64,000 nucleotides of DNA from DATFVA01 sp963711455 (lineage in GTDB: Bacteria; Bacteroidota; Ignavibacteria; Ignavibacteriales; Ignavibacteriaceae): the NCBI GenBank assembly GCA_963711455.1, contig CAVQEH010000002.1, positions 124,001 to 188,000 on the forward strand, in the 5' to 3' direction. Below, in pieces: positions 51,483 to 60,951 of this stretch. A program made the position numbers and the translations under genes. Under the pieces are notes generated by a model. That model was not told where the DNA came from. It did not search any database and saw only the letters and a list, made by a program, of their open reading frames with translations. How positions within the stretch are numbered: the stretch's first letter is position 1; each line of letters starts with the position of its first letter.

Positions 51483-51965
51483 TCAGCCGGGAAGTTTGAA
51501 TGAGAAGAATCCCTGATCCTGGAATTCTGTACTTCCTTTGACATGTTCCCATTTAATATCTTCCGCAACTAAAAAGATACGCTCAAGATGAGCAACAGTT
51601 AATTTTTCAGCCGAAGAAGGCATGAAGTTTTCGACTTCGATTACCCTTGCTTTTGACAGGGTATACTTGAAATAAACCGTTTCCTTTCCTGTTGCTTCAG
51701 CTATTTCATAAAGAGAAATCTCAACCGACATAAATGCCGCGCCTGTTGCACAGTACTGATACATGAAAGGGGTCAGTTTATCTATTTCTTTCTCAATTTT
51801 GAATGGTTCGTACATTCTGCTACCGGTAACCTGACCTGTGGTTGGATCAGTTGGTAATTTAACTGCCTGAGAAAATTCCAGAACAGTGCAGGAACCATTT
51901 GGTCTTGGGCCTTCCAGATCATTACCCTCAGCATCCTTGAACTTTACTTCGCCTTTTACAGCCAT
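51483..51965 (-). CDS. hcp: Hcp tube protein (TssD)
   Basis: The product is 160 aa, normal for Hcp. Features are 'CTVLEFSQAVKLPTDPTTGQ', 'YEPFKIEKEIDKLTPFMYQY', 'YFKYTLSKARVIEVENFMPS' and the final 'IKWEHVKGSTEFQDQGFFSF'. Hexameric rings stack into the inner tube and also carry small effectors. A GGAGG ribosome binding site precedes the start. It is the only hcp in the window, and a strong terminator follows it. Confidence 0.95.
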   Translation of the reverse strand: MAVKGEVKFKDAEGNDLEGPRPNGSCTVLEFSQAVKLPTDPTTGQVTGSRMYEPFKIEKEIDKLTPFMYQYCATGAAFMSVEISLYEIAEATGKETVYFKYTLSKARVIEVENFMPSSAEKLTVAHLERIFLVAEDIKWEHVKGSTEFQDQGFFSFKLPG

Positions 51966-52031
51966 AACTTACCTCCAAATATTTGATTGTAGATATTAAT
52001 TAATTATTAGAGCATTAAAGGTTCAAATAAT

Positions 52032-53498
52032 TTATGCTTCTTCACCGGAGTGGTAAGCGATAAGTTTAAGATTTACATCCATTCCTGTAATTGCAACGTG
52101 CGGTCTGAATTCCGCGCTTATCTGGAAGAACCCGGGTCTTTCTTTCAACTCGGTAACATCCAGTTTATAAGAACGTAAAGGTTTTTCTGCAACTATTTTT
52201 TCAGCAGGATTAGGCATATCAACGACAAGTGTATCAAGCCAATTTGCCATATCTTTTTTAATTTCGCCTGCACCCGCATTCTTACCAACGAATACCAGTT
52301 GACGGTATTTCAGGTAATGAGCTATTCTGGTTACAAGCATTGTGTATTGAAGTCTTGCTCCTACCGAATAATTTGCTGTGGCTACCGGATCGTTCTTAAT
52401 TTGTTTTACCCTGTTGGCAGATGGAGTTTCAAAGAAACACGCATAATCTGTTCTATCCCAATGAGCGAGTGGTATGAATCCGAGATCACAAAGCTCTGAA
52501 TCTTTAGCCTGTCCGACAGACGCTTCAAGAGGAACTTTAAGCTTTGTCTGTCCGTGCTCTTCATAAGTAGGAACAGGAAGATTCTCAACTTTACCGCCTG
52601 ATTCAACACCTACAATCTTTACACTCCAGCCCCATTTCTCAAAGCTCTTGACCATATTCGAAGCAAGAGCAAAAGAGGTGCTGCACCATAAACTGTTATC
52701 ATTTCCACCTCTCATTACGTTTTCAGAATAGTTGAAATTTTTTGTCGGTTCAGCTTCAGCGCTGTAAGGCAGTCTTCCAAGAAATCTTGGCAACGCTAAC
52801 CCAATATATTTCGAACGGTCATCGTCTCTAAAAGCTCTCCACGATGCATAAGCTGCACCTTCTTTCAACTGTGATGGCAGAAAACGGTTATTCATTACAT
52901 CGGTCATACTTTTCTCACCAAAGAATTTTTGGTTTGCATTTCCTATAAATGGAAGCTGAGCAGATTCTGAGAGAACAGATAAATGTTGAAGTAATGAAAT
53001 ATCCTGCGGCGAATTTTCAAACTGAAAATCAGAAATAATTGCCGTATAAGAATGCCCGCCTACTTTATCATAAGCACCCCAATAAACATGATGCCATAAA
53101 CCTGAATCTTTCTCATAACCCTCACCAAGAGAAGCATCATTTAAGTCATCATAAAGTTCTTCTTTAGAAACATCGAGCAGTTCAAATTTAACTGGTTTAC
53201 TGAATTCAGTATTCTGAACCAGAAATAAGAGACCACGCCAGGTAGATTCCAGTTCCTGGAAATCCTGGTGATGTAAAATTTCATCCATCTGGGCGCTAAG
53301 AACAGTATCAAGATCGGCAATGTAAGAATCTACAAGAGCACCTGTAATCTTAAAGACCTGTGACTCTTTACCAACCTTACCTATAAACTCAGCTACTGCA
53401 GATTTCTTGGTTTCGTCCAGCATGGAGATTAGCTTATCAACAGAACTGGTTTCAGTTGCCTGGGACTGTTCCGTTGCTTCTGATTTTTCCTTAGCCAT
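52032..53498 (-). CDS. tssC: T6SS sheath large subunit TssC
   Basis: The product is 488 aa. It has 'LESTWRGLLFLVQNTEFSKP' and 'VKFELLDVSKEELYDDL', both conserved, then 'LGRLPYSAEAEPTKNFNYSE' and 'RLQYTMLVTRIAHYLKYRQL'. With TssB it makes the contractile sheath around the Hcp tube. It lies 55 bp after tssB. Its acidic N-terminal 40 residues carry the usual sheath-handshake region. Confidence 0.95.
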   Translation of the reverse strand: MAKEKSEATEQSQATETSSVDKLISMLDETKKSAVAEFIGKVGKESQVFKITGALVDSYIADLDTVLSAQMDEILHHQDFQELESTWRGLLFLVQNTEFSKPVKFELLDVSKEELYDDLNDASLGEGYEKDSGLWHHVYWGAYDKVGGHSYTAIISDFQFENSPQDISLLQHLSVLSESAQLPFIGNANQKFFGEKSMTDVMNNRFLPSQLKEGAAYASWRAFRDDDRSKYIGLALPRFLGRLPYSAEAEPTKNFNYSENVMRGGNDNSLWCSTSFALASNMVKSFEKWGWSVKIVGVESGGKVENLPVPTYEEHGQTKLKVPLEASVGQAKDSELCDLGFIPLAHWDRTDYACFFETPSANRVKQIKNDPVATANYSVGARLQYTMLVTRIAHYLKYRQLVFVGKNAGAGEIKKDMANWLDTLVVDMPNPAEKIVAEKPLRSYKLDVTELKERPGFFQISAEFRPHVAITGMDVNLKLIAYHSGEEA

Positions 53499-53553
53499 TT
53501 AATTAAACCTCCGTTAACATTTTTTAAATTTCAAAATAAGTTACTACTTAACT

Positions 53554-54054
53554 CTATGCTTTTTCCTGTGTGCCGAGTTTAGCCATCAGGTCATCTATAC
53601 TTGCGCCTCCATCTTTAAGAACACCTTCAAGCGCTTTCTTAAGGTTTGCATCCTTCAGAACAGCAAGCTTAAGCTCTTTCAGTCTTTCTCTTGCATCAAG
53701 CAGTTTCTGAAGTGGTTCAACCTTTTTAACAATTTCATCAGGATGAAAATCTTTTATATCCTGAAAATCAAGCTTGACTTCCATCTTTGCTTCGGGATCA
53801 TCAGAGAGTTTGTTAGGAACAGTGAGCTTCAGTTTGGGATTTATATCCTTCAGAACTCTCTTATAATCACCTTTGTTCCCGATAACTCTTAACCTCCGAT
53901 CTTTTACTGAAGCCTGACTTCCCGGTTCACTTTTACTAAAGTTACCGGGTATAAGCATACGGTAATCAAGTTCTACACTTTCCTTCGCATCGCTGCTTGG
54001 GAGAATGGCGACTTTTACACGCTGTGCTATTTTGGGTGCAACTGGTCGTGCCAT
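53554..54054 (-). CDS. tssB: T6SS sheath small subunit TssB
   Basis: The product is 166 aa. It has 'ESVELDYRMLIPGNFSKSEP' and 'KLTVPNKLSDDPEAKMEVKL' with 'FHPDEIVKKVEPLQKLLDAR', the family signature, and 'LKDANLKKALEGVLKD' near the end. The C-terminal helix is the part that ClpV normally recognises. It starts 3 bp after tssA. Confidence 0.95.
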   Translation of the reverse strand: MARPVAPKIAQRVKVAILPSSDAKESVELDYRMLIPGNFSKSEPGSQASVKDRRLRVIGNKGDYKRVLKDINPKLKLTVPNKLSDDPEAKMEVKLDFQDIKDFHPDEIVKKVEPLQKLLDARERLKELKLAVLKDANLKKALEGVLKDGGASIDDLMAKLGTQEKA

Positions 54055-54057
54055 AGG

Positions 54058-55725
54058 TTACTTCCTCCTTCTATGTTTTTGTTGTTCTAAATTAATTGCT
54101 AATAGTCCATTATATTTTGCTATTTTATAAAATAGTTCTTCCTGTTCTTTTTCAATTATATTTTTGTTGTTATCATTCTCCACAATAAAAAGAAGCTGAA
54201 CGTTTGTTAAATAAAGTGACTGCCAAACGGCAGTGCTTAAAGCCGGTTCCCATTCAGCCAGCTTAAGTTCATCAATCATAGCTTTGAGTTCTTCAAGATT
54301 TACTTTTGCAACATTATACTGTTTAGCTTCATAACTATAGTTTGCAAGATTCAATCTCCTCAAAAATTTTCCTTTTTGTCTCTCTTCGGCACTCAGCTTT
54401 TCCTGCATTGATTGATAATTATTCTCAAAATTTTTCGGAAGTTCGCTTACTGCCTGTTCGTATTCTTTATTAATTGCATCGTAAGTCTGATCGACAATAG
54501 GAGATAAGCTGAAGGAACTTGATTCCGGAACTTTACTTCCCGGGGCAGCATTTTTAATATCATTTAACCATCGAATAGTTTCTTTATCAGCAAAAGGAAT
54601 TTCTCCACCGCTGAATTTTAAATTCTGGAGTTCCGGCAGTCTTTTAACCAAACGTGATAAATTGTATTTTATATCATCTGCAGCATATAAATAATTGCTG
54701 CCTTTTTTCTCAAGTGATTGTACAAGATATCTTTGTGCATCCAGCCAGTAACGGAATTCACTATTGTCTTTGATAAACTCAAGCTCAATCCGGGGAATTA
54801 AAACTTCCGTTTTATTTTCATTAAACCAATCTTTAATAAGTTTTCTTATGATTTCATTCGGTGGTTCAATGCCTGTCACTTTATCTTCAGATGAAGGAAG
54901 TATTAAAGTGCTCCACTGAAGATGCCGGGCAATTCCAAATGCAAAAAAAGATTCCGGGACTCTCTCAACCGTCTCATTATTCTGAACAACCTCATAAAAA
55001 AAAGTCAGTGTTCTTCTCAGTTGAATACTTGCTTCATCTTCTGAAGCTGGTTTCGAAATTTTAATCGTAGCGGATTCTTCTTTTGAAGCAGTTGTAACCG
55101 GTTGTTTAAATTCCGGTCTGGGTTGTGAGGGTGCCGGTGCTTTTTTTTCAGGAACAGGTGGTGGAGCTAAGGCATTCTTTGCAGTCTCTATATGAGCAGT
55201 AATAACATCCTGTAATCCTTGCAGAACAGGGATATTTTCAGGCAGAAGTTTTCCACATTCAGTCGTGATTAAATTTAACAGCTCTCCTATTCTGTTGATG
55301 TCATCAGCATTGGATTTGTTTATTTCTTCCCGTTCAATAAGCTTGGTTACTCTTGATGTACTTAAAAACTGGATTGCCTTGCTTTTATGGACAGGATTCT
55401 CCGGTAATAAATCATTCCCAAATTTTTTAAGCAAATGATAAACAACTTCCAGTCCATTCTTAAAACCTTTTAGTTGTTCGGTCCGGTAAAGTGCAAAACA
55501 CAACCAGGAAGCAACTTTAATATCCTTGCTCTTTTCTTTTAAAATAATATTGGAAAGATCGATCCAGTTTTTGTAATCAGGAACAGTTTTAGGAAACTCC
55601 ATGCTTAGCTTAAAATATTCCTCATCATTGGATGCATCGTAACCCGCTGGAGAATTACCCGGAATCGGTTCGAGAAAATCAGATACAAATTCTGAAACTT
55701 CGGGTTCAGCTAATGTTTCAGCCAT
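54058..55725 (-). CDS. tssA: T6SS cap/baseplate protein TssA
   Basis: The product is 555 aa. The ImpA_N domain (about 15-130) has 'PIPGNSPAGYDASNDEEYFK' and 'DIKVASWLCFALYRTEQLKG'. A Pro/Ala-rich linker (about 185-215) is followed by a middle helical domain (VasJ-like, 'RRTLTFFYEVVQNNETVERV') and a long C-terminal helical domain. TssA primes tube and sheath growth. The long form suggests a class with an extended C-terminal domain. It lies between tagF and tssB. Confidence 0.9.
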   Translation of the reverse strand: MAETLAEPEVSEFVSDFLEPIPGNSPAGYDASNDEEYFKLSMEFPKTVPDYKNWIDLSNIILKEKSKDIKVASWLCFALYRTEQLKGFKNGLEVVYHLLKKFGNDLLPENPVHKSKAIQFLSTSRVTKLIEREEINKSNADDINRIGELLNLITTECGKLLPENIPVLQGLQDVITAHIETAKNALAPPPVPEKKAPAPSQPRPEFKQPVTTASKEESATIKISKPASEDEASIQLRRTLTFFYEVVQNNETVERVPESFFAFGIARHLQWSTLILPSSEDKVTGIEPPNEIIRKLIKDWFNENKTEVLIPRIELEFIKDNSEFRYWLDAQRYLVQSLEKKGSNYLYAADDIKYNLSRLVKRLPELQNLKFSGGEIPFADKETIRWLNDIKNAAPGSKVPESSSFSLSPIVDQTYDAINKEYEQAVSELPKNFENNYQSMQEKLSAEERQKGKFLRRLNLANYSYEAKQYNVAKVNLEELKAMIDELKLAEWEPALSTAVWQSLYLTNVQLLFIVENDNNKNIIEKEQEELFYKIAKYNGLLAINLEQQKHRRRK

Positions 55726-55748
55726 ATTTTTTCCTTATTTGTCCTTTA

Positions 55749-56636
55749 TCAGAAAAATTTTAAAACTTCTTCCAGTGAAGGATTGTTTTCAAAAAGTTTA
55801 TTTTCTTCAGAATACTCTGTAGAAAATGAATCTAAAATTATAGCCCGGTTATCACCACAGTTAATTGAAAGCAAATCGACAAAGTTGATTGCGGTTAGTT
55901 TAAAGGGGAAAATTATTAATTGAAATTGTTCTTTATTATTCTGGTTCCAGAAAACCGATGAATGCCGGGATGAAAGGTTTATTTTCTTATTTAAAAGATA
56001 AAGAAGAACACCGGCATCAAAGGTGAAATTAGTATCATCGGTATTGAATGAAATTCTTATAATTGTCGAATCGGTATAAATCAAATTCTTTATTTTCAAA
56101 ACAGAGTTATTCAGTTTTGTCCTGATTAGGAATTCATCTATTGAAGTGTTTAACTGAAATTTATTAAAATTATTACTAAGTGTATCTTTTTTGGGGAGAA
56201 CAATGCCGTAATTTTTTAGGGCATTGTTTAATGAAATAATATCTTCTTCTTTTCTTAATATCTGATCAAGAGTAAAAAGTATCTGTTCAAGCTCAGCCGG
56301 GATTAAATAATATTCATTAAAAATATTTGCCGATAAAAGTGAAAAGATTAAAAACGGAAATTCACGGTTACTTTTATCTTTACCTGCGTATAACATTCCG
56401 GCCACAATTTTATCCGAAGAGGGAACCGGTAGAAAAAATCCGGTTGGCCGCAGGGTCTCATATTTTTCTTTCCACTCTGATTTGTATTTTAATCTGGCAG
56501 TTGCTAAACCTTCCTGGAGCCAGTTATCTATAAAAAGAATCTCGGATGAGCCGGCATTAAATTTTATAAAATCATTGAATTCAGGAAGTTTGCCGAAATA
56601 TCCCGAAGAAAATTCTGTTGAACTTTTATTAATCAA
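55749..56636 (-). CDS. tagF: TagF, post-translational T6SS repressor
   Basis: The product is 295 aa. The N-terminal TagF domain has 'GYFGKLPEFNDFIKFN', 'FIDNWLQEGLATARLKY', 'PTGFFLPVPSSDKIVAGMLY' and 'NREFPFLIFSLL'. TagF holds the T6SS inactive by binding Fha until kinase signalling relieves it. Here TagF stands alone, whereas in some genomes it is fused to PppA. The C-terminal 150 residues are less conserved. Confidence 0.9.
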   Translation of the reverse strand: MINKSSTEFSSGYFGKLPEFNDFIKFNAGSSEILFIDNWLQEGLATARLKYKSEWKEKYETLRPTGFFLPVPSSDKIVAGMLYAGKDKSNREFPFLIFSLLSANIFNEYYLIPAELEQILFTLDQILRKEEDIISLNNALKNYGIVLPKKDTLSNNFNKFQLNTSIDEFLIRTKLNNSVLKIKNLIYTDSTIIRISFNTDDTNFTFDAGVLLYLLNKKINLSSRHSSVFWNQNNKEQFQLIIFPFKLTAINFVDLLSINCGDNRAIILDSFSTEYSEENKLFENNPSLEEVLKFF

Positions 56637-56654
56637 AACCTGTTCAGAAATTTT

Positions 56655-59165
56655 TTAATTAATTTTATCAGGAAGATGGAATGAACTGAAGAAATCTCTT
56701 GTGAAAGGATTTTTTGAACTTCCTGAACTTAACTGGTAAGATACAGTGACATCATAGCTGCCGGACTTCTGGAAAAACCAGTTAAAATTGTATTGTGAAG
56801 GTGACTCACCGGGAGTTATAGTTGCCTGGTTCAATAAACGGAATAAAGCCCATTCACCATCGTAAGATTTCATATCGGATGTGCCGAGGTTTCTTATAGA
56901 AATATTCATTCTTGCACCCGGAGTACCTTTGCCTCCCGGCCATACAAAATCAGTCCAGAAAGGAGAGCCCATCTTATAGTAGTCTTCCACGCCATCCAGG
57001 TAAAGATAAATCTGCTCAACAATAGGTTTATCATTTCCTATCATTTTAGAATCGGGAAGCTGAGGTTTTAATCTGAAGTTAATTCCAAGTTCTCCGTTCT
57101 TAAACAAGGTACTTGTTATATCATCAGCCTTCTTTAAAGCTTTAATAAATTGATCTGAAACAGATAAACCTTCGTTACTCCATTGGTTAACTTTCCAGGC
57201 ATCTTTTCTGATAAATGCACTTAAATTATCATTATAAAACGACCATAAAATTCCCTGTGGATTAAAGAAATCCTTAAAGTCCTGCATAGGAGCTTCTGTC
57301 TGTGAATCCTTAAAAGGAAATGAAGAAGCTAATGATTTGTTAAATGCGTCGGATACTTTGGTTTTCCACTGCTGGTTTAAATACTGTCCGGCATCAGAAA
57401 GGATTGCCTCCCAGGATAGAATGATTGGAGTGGAAAATAAATCCTGTAACGCAGGAGCATTAAAAACAGCGCCTCTTATTGCCTGTTGAGCTACCGTAAA
57501 TTCAGCAGTCTGCTGATTAAGCACTTTTACAGCATAATCTTTTGCAAGATCCTGTCCTCCTTTTAATCCATCAAGTACTCCGCTAATTATATCGTACTGT
57601 TTTAGAACAGAACTTAAATCAGATCCTGTTGAACCGTCGGCAGAATTAATTACAAACTTTATATATTTTTTTGTTTCATTTAAACTGCCTGTATTTAAAT
57701 CAAGCATTGTAAATTGTGTCTTCGGTTTCGTGGAATCGGGGGGTGACTGAATATCAACAATAATACTTAATTGTGAAGCAAACGTTTTTAAAACGGATAT
57801 CAGAGGTGAGCCTGCCTGGTCACTTAAAATTTTCATGCTGTTTGCTGCAAGAGGAACATTATCAAAACCTTTGTATCTTATGCTTTGTAAAAACGTAACC
57901 CAGTTTTGTTTATAATCATTAAGGTAAAGACCGACAAGATCTCTTTTAATTTTTTCGCTGTCAAAACTGTTATCCGCAGGTTTCAGATTTGATTTTCCTA
58001 AAACCCAATCTTCTTTACCGGGGTTTGCACTTTCATCAATTATTGCCTTTTGGATGTAATTCTTCCATCCATCAGCAGTAAATATGTAAGGCACTTTCTG
58101 ATCGGTGGACATAACAGCAGAATAGCTTCCTCCTATTGTCTGTTCAAGAGAAAGCTCATTTGGAAATTGACTTATTCCATTTTGTTTTAGTCTTGCATAA
58201 ATACTTTCTGCATTCGGTTTGTACTGGATCCTGTCTCTAACCATGGAAATTAAAAGGTTATCATTCCTGACAGGGAAAACATCCTTTTCCGGTAAAAGGC
58301 TTACATAAAAAGTGAGATAATTTTTAAACAATTGTTTCAATGAGTCTTTTTCGGTTGTCGAAGCAACCGGGTTTGAAGAAATATATCTTGTATTTAGTAT
58401 GCCGGAAAAAACATGTACAAGGAATTTTTGTCCCGAAGTATCGAGCTTTGCTCTTTCATTTCCGAGTAAAAGGTAAGACTTCAGATAGTTATAAATTATT
58501 TCGCCTGAATAGTCTTTTCCATTTGCATAGTTATTTAAATTCTGAACAAGCTCATCGTAAATATTTCTCTGTAAAAAATCAGAAGTTTTTTTGATGAAGA
58601 TATCTTTCAGGTAGGGGAGTGTCTTTTCACTTCTGTCCATTCCAAAGCTTATAAAAGCCTCATTACCTTTACCCTCCTTTACTTCATTTATTAAAGTGAT
58701 AAGACTGTCAGTTCTGGAAAAGCTATTTAAAAGATTTCCGCTCCAGTTGATTTTCAGAAAAGATGAAGCAATGCCATTTTCCTTATTAAGAAAACTTTTG
58801 CTGCCGTTGTACCCGATAAAAGTTAAAATGGAGAAAAGCAATAGAAGAGCTATTGAAGCTACCATTGTTATTACCCGTGCAGTGCTTTGTTTTTTAACTG
58901 CACCACGTGTTTGCCCAACAGTAAAATTCTGATCGCCTATTACAATATCGTTAAGGAGATCTTTTATGAAATAATTTTTCTTTTCAACTGCTTCTTCCGA
59001 ATCTTCTACCGAAGGTTCAGGAAGATTAAATTGTTTGGCAATTTCTTTTATAGCGATATCAAGCGGCAGACCTTCCTGTGTTCCGCTTGTAAAATAAAAT
59101 CCTCTGAATAAAGGATTATCCTGGTAAGGATTGTGCTGAAAAACTTCCCCGACTAAAAAAGTCAA
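56655..59165 (-). CDS. tssM: TssM (IcmF), C-terminal part after a frameshift
   Basis: The product is 836 aa as read from TTG at 59165. It starts inside the conserved core (KLTFLVGEVF, then 'NPLFRGFYFTSGTQEGLPLD'), so it is not a natural N-terminus. The same frame continues upstream past 59165 to about 59222 with REQRRKVFLFPFQFNSLQQ, the usual TssM sequence. A membrane helix (about 96-116) leads to the periplasmic IcmF-related domain and the C-terminal beta domain that contacts TssJ. Joined to 59162-60190 it makes a TssM of about 1200 aa, the normal size. Without the frameshift being suppressed, the T6SS membrane complex would be incomplete. Confidence 0.9.
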   Translation of the reverse strand: MTFLVGEVFQHNPYQDNPLFRGFYFTSGTQEGLPLDIAIKEIAKQFNLPEPSVEDSEEAVEKKNYFIKDLLNDIVIGDQNFTVGQTRGAVKKQSTARVITMVASIALLLLFSILTFIGYNGSKSFLNKENGIASSFLKINWSGNLLNSFSRTDSLITLINEVKEGKGNEAFISFGMDRSEKTLPYLKDIFIKKTSDFLQRNIYDELVQNLNNYANGKDYSGEIIYNYLKSYLLLGNERAKLDTSGQKFLVHVFSGILNTRYISSNPVASTTEKDSLKQLFKNYLTFYVSLLPEKDVFPVRNDNLLISMVRDRIQYKPNAESIYARLKQNGISQFPNELSLEQTIGGSYSAVMSTDQKVPYIFTADGWKNYIQKAIIDESANPGKEDWVLGKSNLKPADNSFDSEKIKRDLVGLYLNDYKQNWVTFLQSIRYKGFDNVPLAANSMKILSDQAGSPLISVLKTFASQLSIIVDIQSPPDSTKPKTQFTMLDLNTGSLNETKKYIKFVINSADGSTGSDLSSVLKQYDIISGVLDGLKGGQDLAKDYAVKVLNQQTAEFTVAQQAIRGAVFNAPALQDLFSTPIILSWEAILSDAGQYLNQQWKTKVSDAFNKSLASSFPFKDSQTEAPMQDFKDFFNPQGILWSFYNDNLSAFIRKDAWKVNQWSNEGLSVSDQFIKALKKADDITSTLFKNGELGINFRLKPQLPDSKMIGNDKPIVEQIYLYLDGVEDYYKMGSPFWTDFVWPGGKGTPGARMNISIRNLGTSDMKSYDGEWALFRLLNQATITPGESPSQYNFNWFFQKSGSYDVTVSYQLSSGSSKNPFTRDFFSSFHLPDKIN

Positions 59166-60190
59166 TTTCTGTTGAAGAGAATTAAACTGGAACGGGAATA
59201 GAAAAACTTTTCTCCTTTGTTCTCTTTTAAAGGACTGCTTAACCGGATAGTCCTAATGTCAAATAATTTTTTTGAAAGTTTTTTGAATTCTGATTCAAAT
59301 ATTCCTTTAGGATCCTGTGAGGTTATCTGCTGCGAATTAAAAGTAGCTCCCCATATCTGCGAGCGTTCTAATTCACTGAAATCACCGTAATATTCCACAA
59401 AGCCCTGGATCAAATCGCATTTTGTAAAAACGAAATAGACCGGGAAATTTACTCCAAGGTTTTCAATCAACTCATCAATTCTCTGCCGCATATTTTTTGC
59501 GTGATCATAAATCTGGTCTTTATCCGAGTTAATTATCTCATCAATATTTATTGCAATAATTACCCCGTTGACAGGTTTTTTCTTCCTGTTCTTTTTTAGT
59601 ATATCGAGGAAGGCGATCCATTCGGGACGATCTTCAGTCTGTGTAACATACCTGCCTGCAGTATCGAGGAAAATTCCTTTTGTAGAAAAGAACCAGTCGC
59701 AGTTACGTGTTCCGCCAACACCCCGGAAACCTTCCTTGCCGAAAGGAAACTCAAGACCCGAATTCTGAATGGCAGTAGTTTTTCCTGCAGCGGAAGGACC
59801 AATTATCATATACCACGGAAGGGCATAAAGAGCAGCTTTACCGGATTTTCCGTTTGCTATTTTAGAATTCTTAAGTGATGTGATAGCAGCTTCAATCTGT
59901 TTTTTAAATTGATCTATTTCTGCTTTTTTCTCTGGACTCAGGTTCTGCATCTGATCGTCAGCCTGTTGTCCGATTGATTCTTCAATCTGGTTTGCCTTTT
60001 GCGCATCCTTCATCTTCTTGTACAGAATAAGAATTGTAATCACCAAAAAAATGAAAACGATGATTGCAATCTGAACAATCATTGTCATCCCGAATATTGA
60101 ACCGAGTACAAGAACAAGAACAATAAGCAGCACACCTGCAATTGCCATTAATGAAGTTGGATTTTTAAAAAAACTAATAAAAGCGCCCAT
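59162..60190 (-). CDS. tssM: TssM (IcmF), N-terminal cytoplasmic part
   Basis: The product is 342 aa. Two membrane helices (about 12-32 and 36-57) are followed by the NTPase domain with Walker A GPSAAGKTTA (Lys137), 'GTRNCDWFFSTKGIFLDTAG' and 'PVYFVFTKCDLIQGFVEYY'. It is in normal TssM frame until about residue 322 (RLSSPLK); the following 20 residues (ENKGEKFFYSRSS...) are the wrong frame, ending at TGA 59162-59164. The next frame overlaps this stop. A U UUA AAA sequence lies exactly where the frame changes (59225-59231). Confidence 0.92.
   Translation of the reverse strand: MGAFISFFKNPTSLMAIAGVLLIVLVLVLGSIFGMTMIVQIAIIVFIFLVITILILYKKMKDAQKANQIEESIGQQADDQMQNLSPEKKAEIDQFKKQIEAAITSLKNSKIANGKSGKAALYALPWYMIIGPSAAGKTTAIQNSGLEFPFGKEGFRGVGGTRNCDWFFSTKGIFLDTAGRYVTQTEDRPEWIAFLDILKKNRKKKPVNGVIIAINIDEIINSDKDQIYDHAKNMRQRIDELIENLGVNFPVYFVFTKCDLIQGFVEYYGDFSELERSQIWGATFNSQQITSQDPKGIFESEFKKLSKKLFDIRTIRLSSPLKENKGEKFFYSRSSLILFNRN
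59225..59231 (-). other. Candidate -1 frameshift site UUUAAAA in tssM
   Basis: In the zero frame the minus strand reads CCT TTA AAA GAG. The heptamer U UUA AAA has the X XXY YYZ form of -1 slippery sites. A -1 slip gives ...SSPLK-REQRRKVFLFP, which restores the conserved TssM sequence. Loss of one A from an original A5 run would give the same result. An inverted repeat AGGACT/AGTCCT lies just upstream. Confidence 0.5.
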
Positions 60191-60219
60191 ATGTAATTTT
60201 AATTTTAAGGAGTAAAAAA

Positions 60220-60915
60220 TTAAGAGATAAGGTTTTTTAAAGCTTCAATTATATCATATGCCTTGCCCGTTGCTGAGACCGACATAACGACATAAAAGAT
60301 CAGAAAGATTACTACAGCAGAAGTAGGGTAAACCCATGTAGGCAAACCTCCTTTACCGGAAAATACTACAGTATCCGTAGGTTTTGCATTCGGAGAAATT
60401 GCATCAATTGCCTGGTACATCCCTGGATGAAGTTCCATATTCAGATCATCAATTATTCTTCTCAGAGATTCGGGAGACTGAAGCTGGTACTTTCCCTTGA
60501 ATCCCAGGGCAAGACACAAATAATAAATTTCAAGAACATCTTTGTTTGAACTGCTTCGCTGTCTTAAATCATTAAGGTGAATAAAAAATTCTTCTCCTGC
60601 ATTAAAAGTGTCGAACATTCTTATCTGAAGAGGATCCGAAAGCCAGGTTTCTTTCTGGCTCCATTCCGAGCTGATAATTGTTTCATCAAGAAATGCAACC
60701 AGTGCAAATTTTGCATTGGTTATTTTCTCATTGTCTATTCCGGCACTTCTTGCATCACGTTCAAAGCGCTCAAACATTTCATTTACGCGGGATTTTAATG
60801 TTTCGGGATTGCCGTAATTGTTTGTTGAGCGAAGCTGAAGGATCAGCATAAGGCATTCCGATGCAATGTCAGGCAATGGTTTTTTACTAACAGGATTTTG
60901 AGATGGAATTTCCAT
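60220..60915 (-). CDS. tssL: T6SS inner-membrane protein TssL (DotU)
   Basis: The product is 231 aa. The cytosolic helical domain has 'FVALVAFLDETIISSEWSQ'-type text ('KFALVAFLDETIISS'), 'LFDTFNAGEEFF'-like 'RMFDTFNAGEEFFIHLNDL' and 'LEIYYLCLALGFKGKYQ', all DotU signatures. A single C-terminal membrane helix lies at about 190-215. There is no periplasmic peptidoglycan-binding extension, so anchoring to the cell wall must come from another protein. It lies between tssK and tssM. Confidence 0.95.
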   Translation of the reverse strand: MEIPSQNPVSKKPLPDIASECLMLILQLRSTNNYGNPETLKSRVNEMFERFERDARSAGIDNEKITNAKFALVAFLDETIISSEWSQKETWLSDPLQIRMFDTFNAGEEFFIHLNDLRQRSSSNKDVLEIYYLCLALGFKGKYQLQSPESLRRIIDDLNMELHPGMYQAIDAISPNAKPTDTVVFSGKGGLPTWVYPTSAVVIFLIFYVVMSVSATGKAYDIIEALKNLIS

Positions 60916-60951
60916 ATCGAATTTTAGTTAATGTGATTATAAAAATATTTG

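Noticed and set aside
59162..59165. TTGA overlap taken as a natural start of a separate C-terminal TssM gene
   Set aside because: Conserved TssM sequence continues upstream of the TTG in the same frame, so a frameshift explains the split better than two evolved genes.
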